Assembly: GCA_017629395.1 (NCBI GenBank)
Contig: JAGBXH010000479.1
Coordinates: forward strand, 1 to 5,399
Length of the DNA: 5,399 bases
DNA from: Clostridia bacterium
Lineage (GTDB): Bacteria; Bacillota; Clostridia; Oscillospirales; CAG-272
Reading direction: 5' to 3'
The notes beneath the pieces are model-generated. The model ran no database searches and was not told the DNA's origin. It saw only the letters and a program-made list of their open reading frames with translations. Both the position numbers and the translations under genes were made by a program. Shown in pieces: positions 5,240 through 5,399 of the stretch. The stretch's first letter is position 1. Each line of letters begins with the position of its first letter.

Positions 5240-5399
5240 TCAATTCAACGGAATACCGTTATGCGTTAAATATACGATTTCATCCACAATGCTGATCTTA
5301 TATTCTTGGTGTTCAGAATAACGCTCACCGTCCAAATAGCGGGTGACGTCGTTGGATACTCGCAACTTTCCGTTTTTCTCACAGAAATTCAGCGCACCG
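5240..5399 (-). CDS. C-terminal end of an unrecognised protein, truncated by the window edge
   Basis: Fifty-two codons are open from the right edge to a TGA at 5242-5240. The readable C-terminus begins GALNFCEKNGKLRVSNDV and ends DEIVYLTHNGIPLN. I do not recognise the family, and no catalytic motif, membrane segment or targeting signal is visible. The reading is soluble-looking and mixed in charge, as a genuine coding stretch would be, and the stop is followed by a hairpin and then by a terminator about 90 nt further, which supports a real gene. By hand count, bases 5251-5399 are about 43% G+C, clearly below the large genes to the left. That could mean a different origin or simply a differently biased gene. 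The start and most of the gene lie beyond the window. Confidence 0.55.
   Translation of the reverse strand, partial: GALNFCEKNGKLRVSNDVTRYLDGERYSEHQEYKISIVDEIVYLTHNGIPLN

Overview
The window looks like part of a chromosome from a Gram-positive, gut-type Clostridia-like bacterium (Bacillota). This is inferred from strong AGGAGG-type ribosome binding sites, textbook sigma-A promoters, a lipobox signal peptide on a carbohydrate-active protein, coding DNA of about 53% G+C (hand count of one sample line), and a GTAGGGGCG-type intergenic palindrome of a kind I recall from gut Clostridia. Species cannot be named from the sequence.

Layout. Positions 1-24 hold a hairpin plus T-run that ends transcription arriving from the left. 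Positions 25-2496 (minus strand) encode an 823-residue protein without a signal peptide, built like a GH78-type alpha-L-rhamnosidase. Positions 2497-2643 are a compact divergent promoter region with one sigma-A promoter for each flanking gene; the plus-strand promoter is a perfect TTGACA-17-TATAAT. Positions 2644-4866 (plus strand) encode a 740-residue lipoprotein with an acidic linker and a catalytic region resembling GH106-type glycoside hydrolases. Positions 4867-5239 are a convergent intergenic region with no gene. It holds a strong terminator, a 121-bp nested-palindrome element made of two inverted 37-nt hairpin units, a second terminator facing both ways, and smaller hairpins. Positions 5240-5399 are the C-terminal end of an unrecognised minus-strand gene running off the right edge; it is visibly more AT-rich.

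How they may work together. The two large genes are transcribed divergently from one promoter island. One product is predicted to be anchored outside the membrane and the other to stay in the cytoplasm. A reasonable inference is a small glycan-use locus: the surface lipoprotein trims a (possibly rhamnose-containing) glycan outside, and the cytosolic enzyme finishes imported fragments. No transporter or regulator lies in the window, and substrates cannot be read from sequence alone.

The most unusual non-coding signal is the 121-bp element. Its two hairpin units differ at seven positions, and every difference is either outside the predicted stem, in a loop or bulge, or a compensatory base-pair swap. 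This is what a conserved REP/BIME-like structured repeat would look like.
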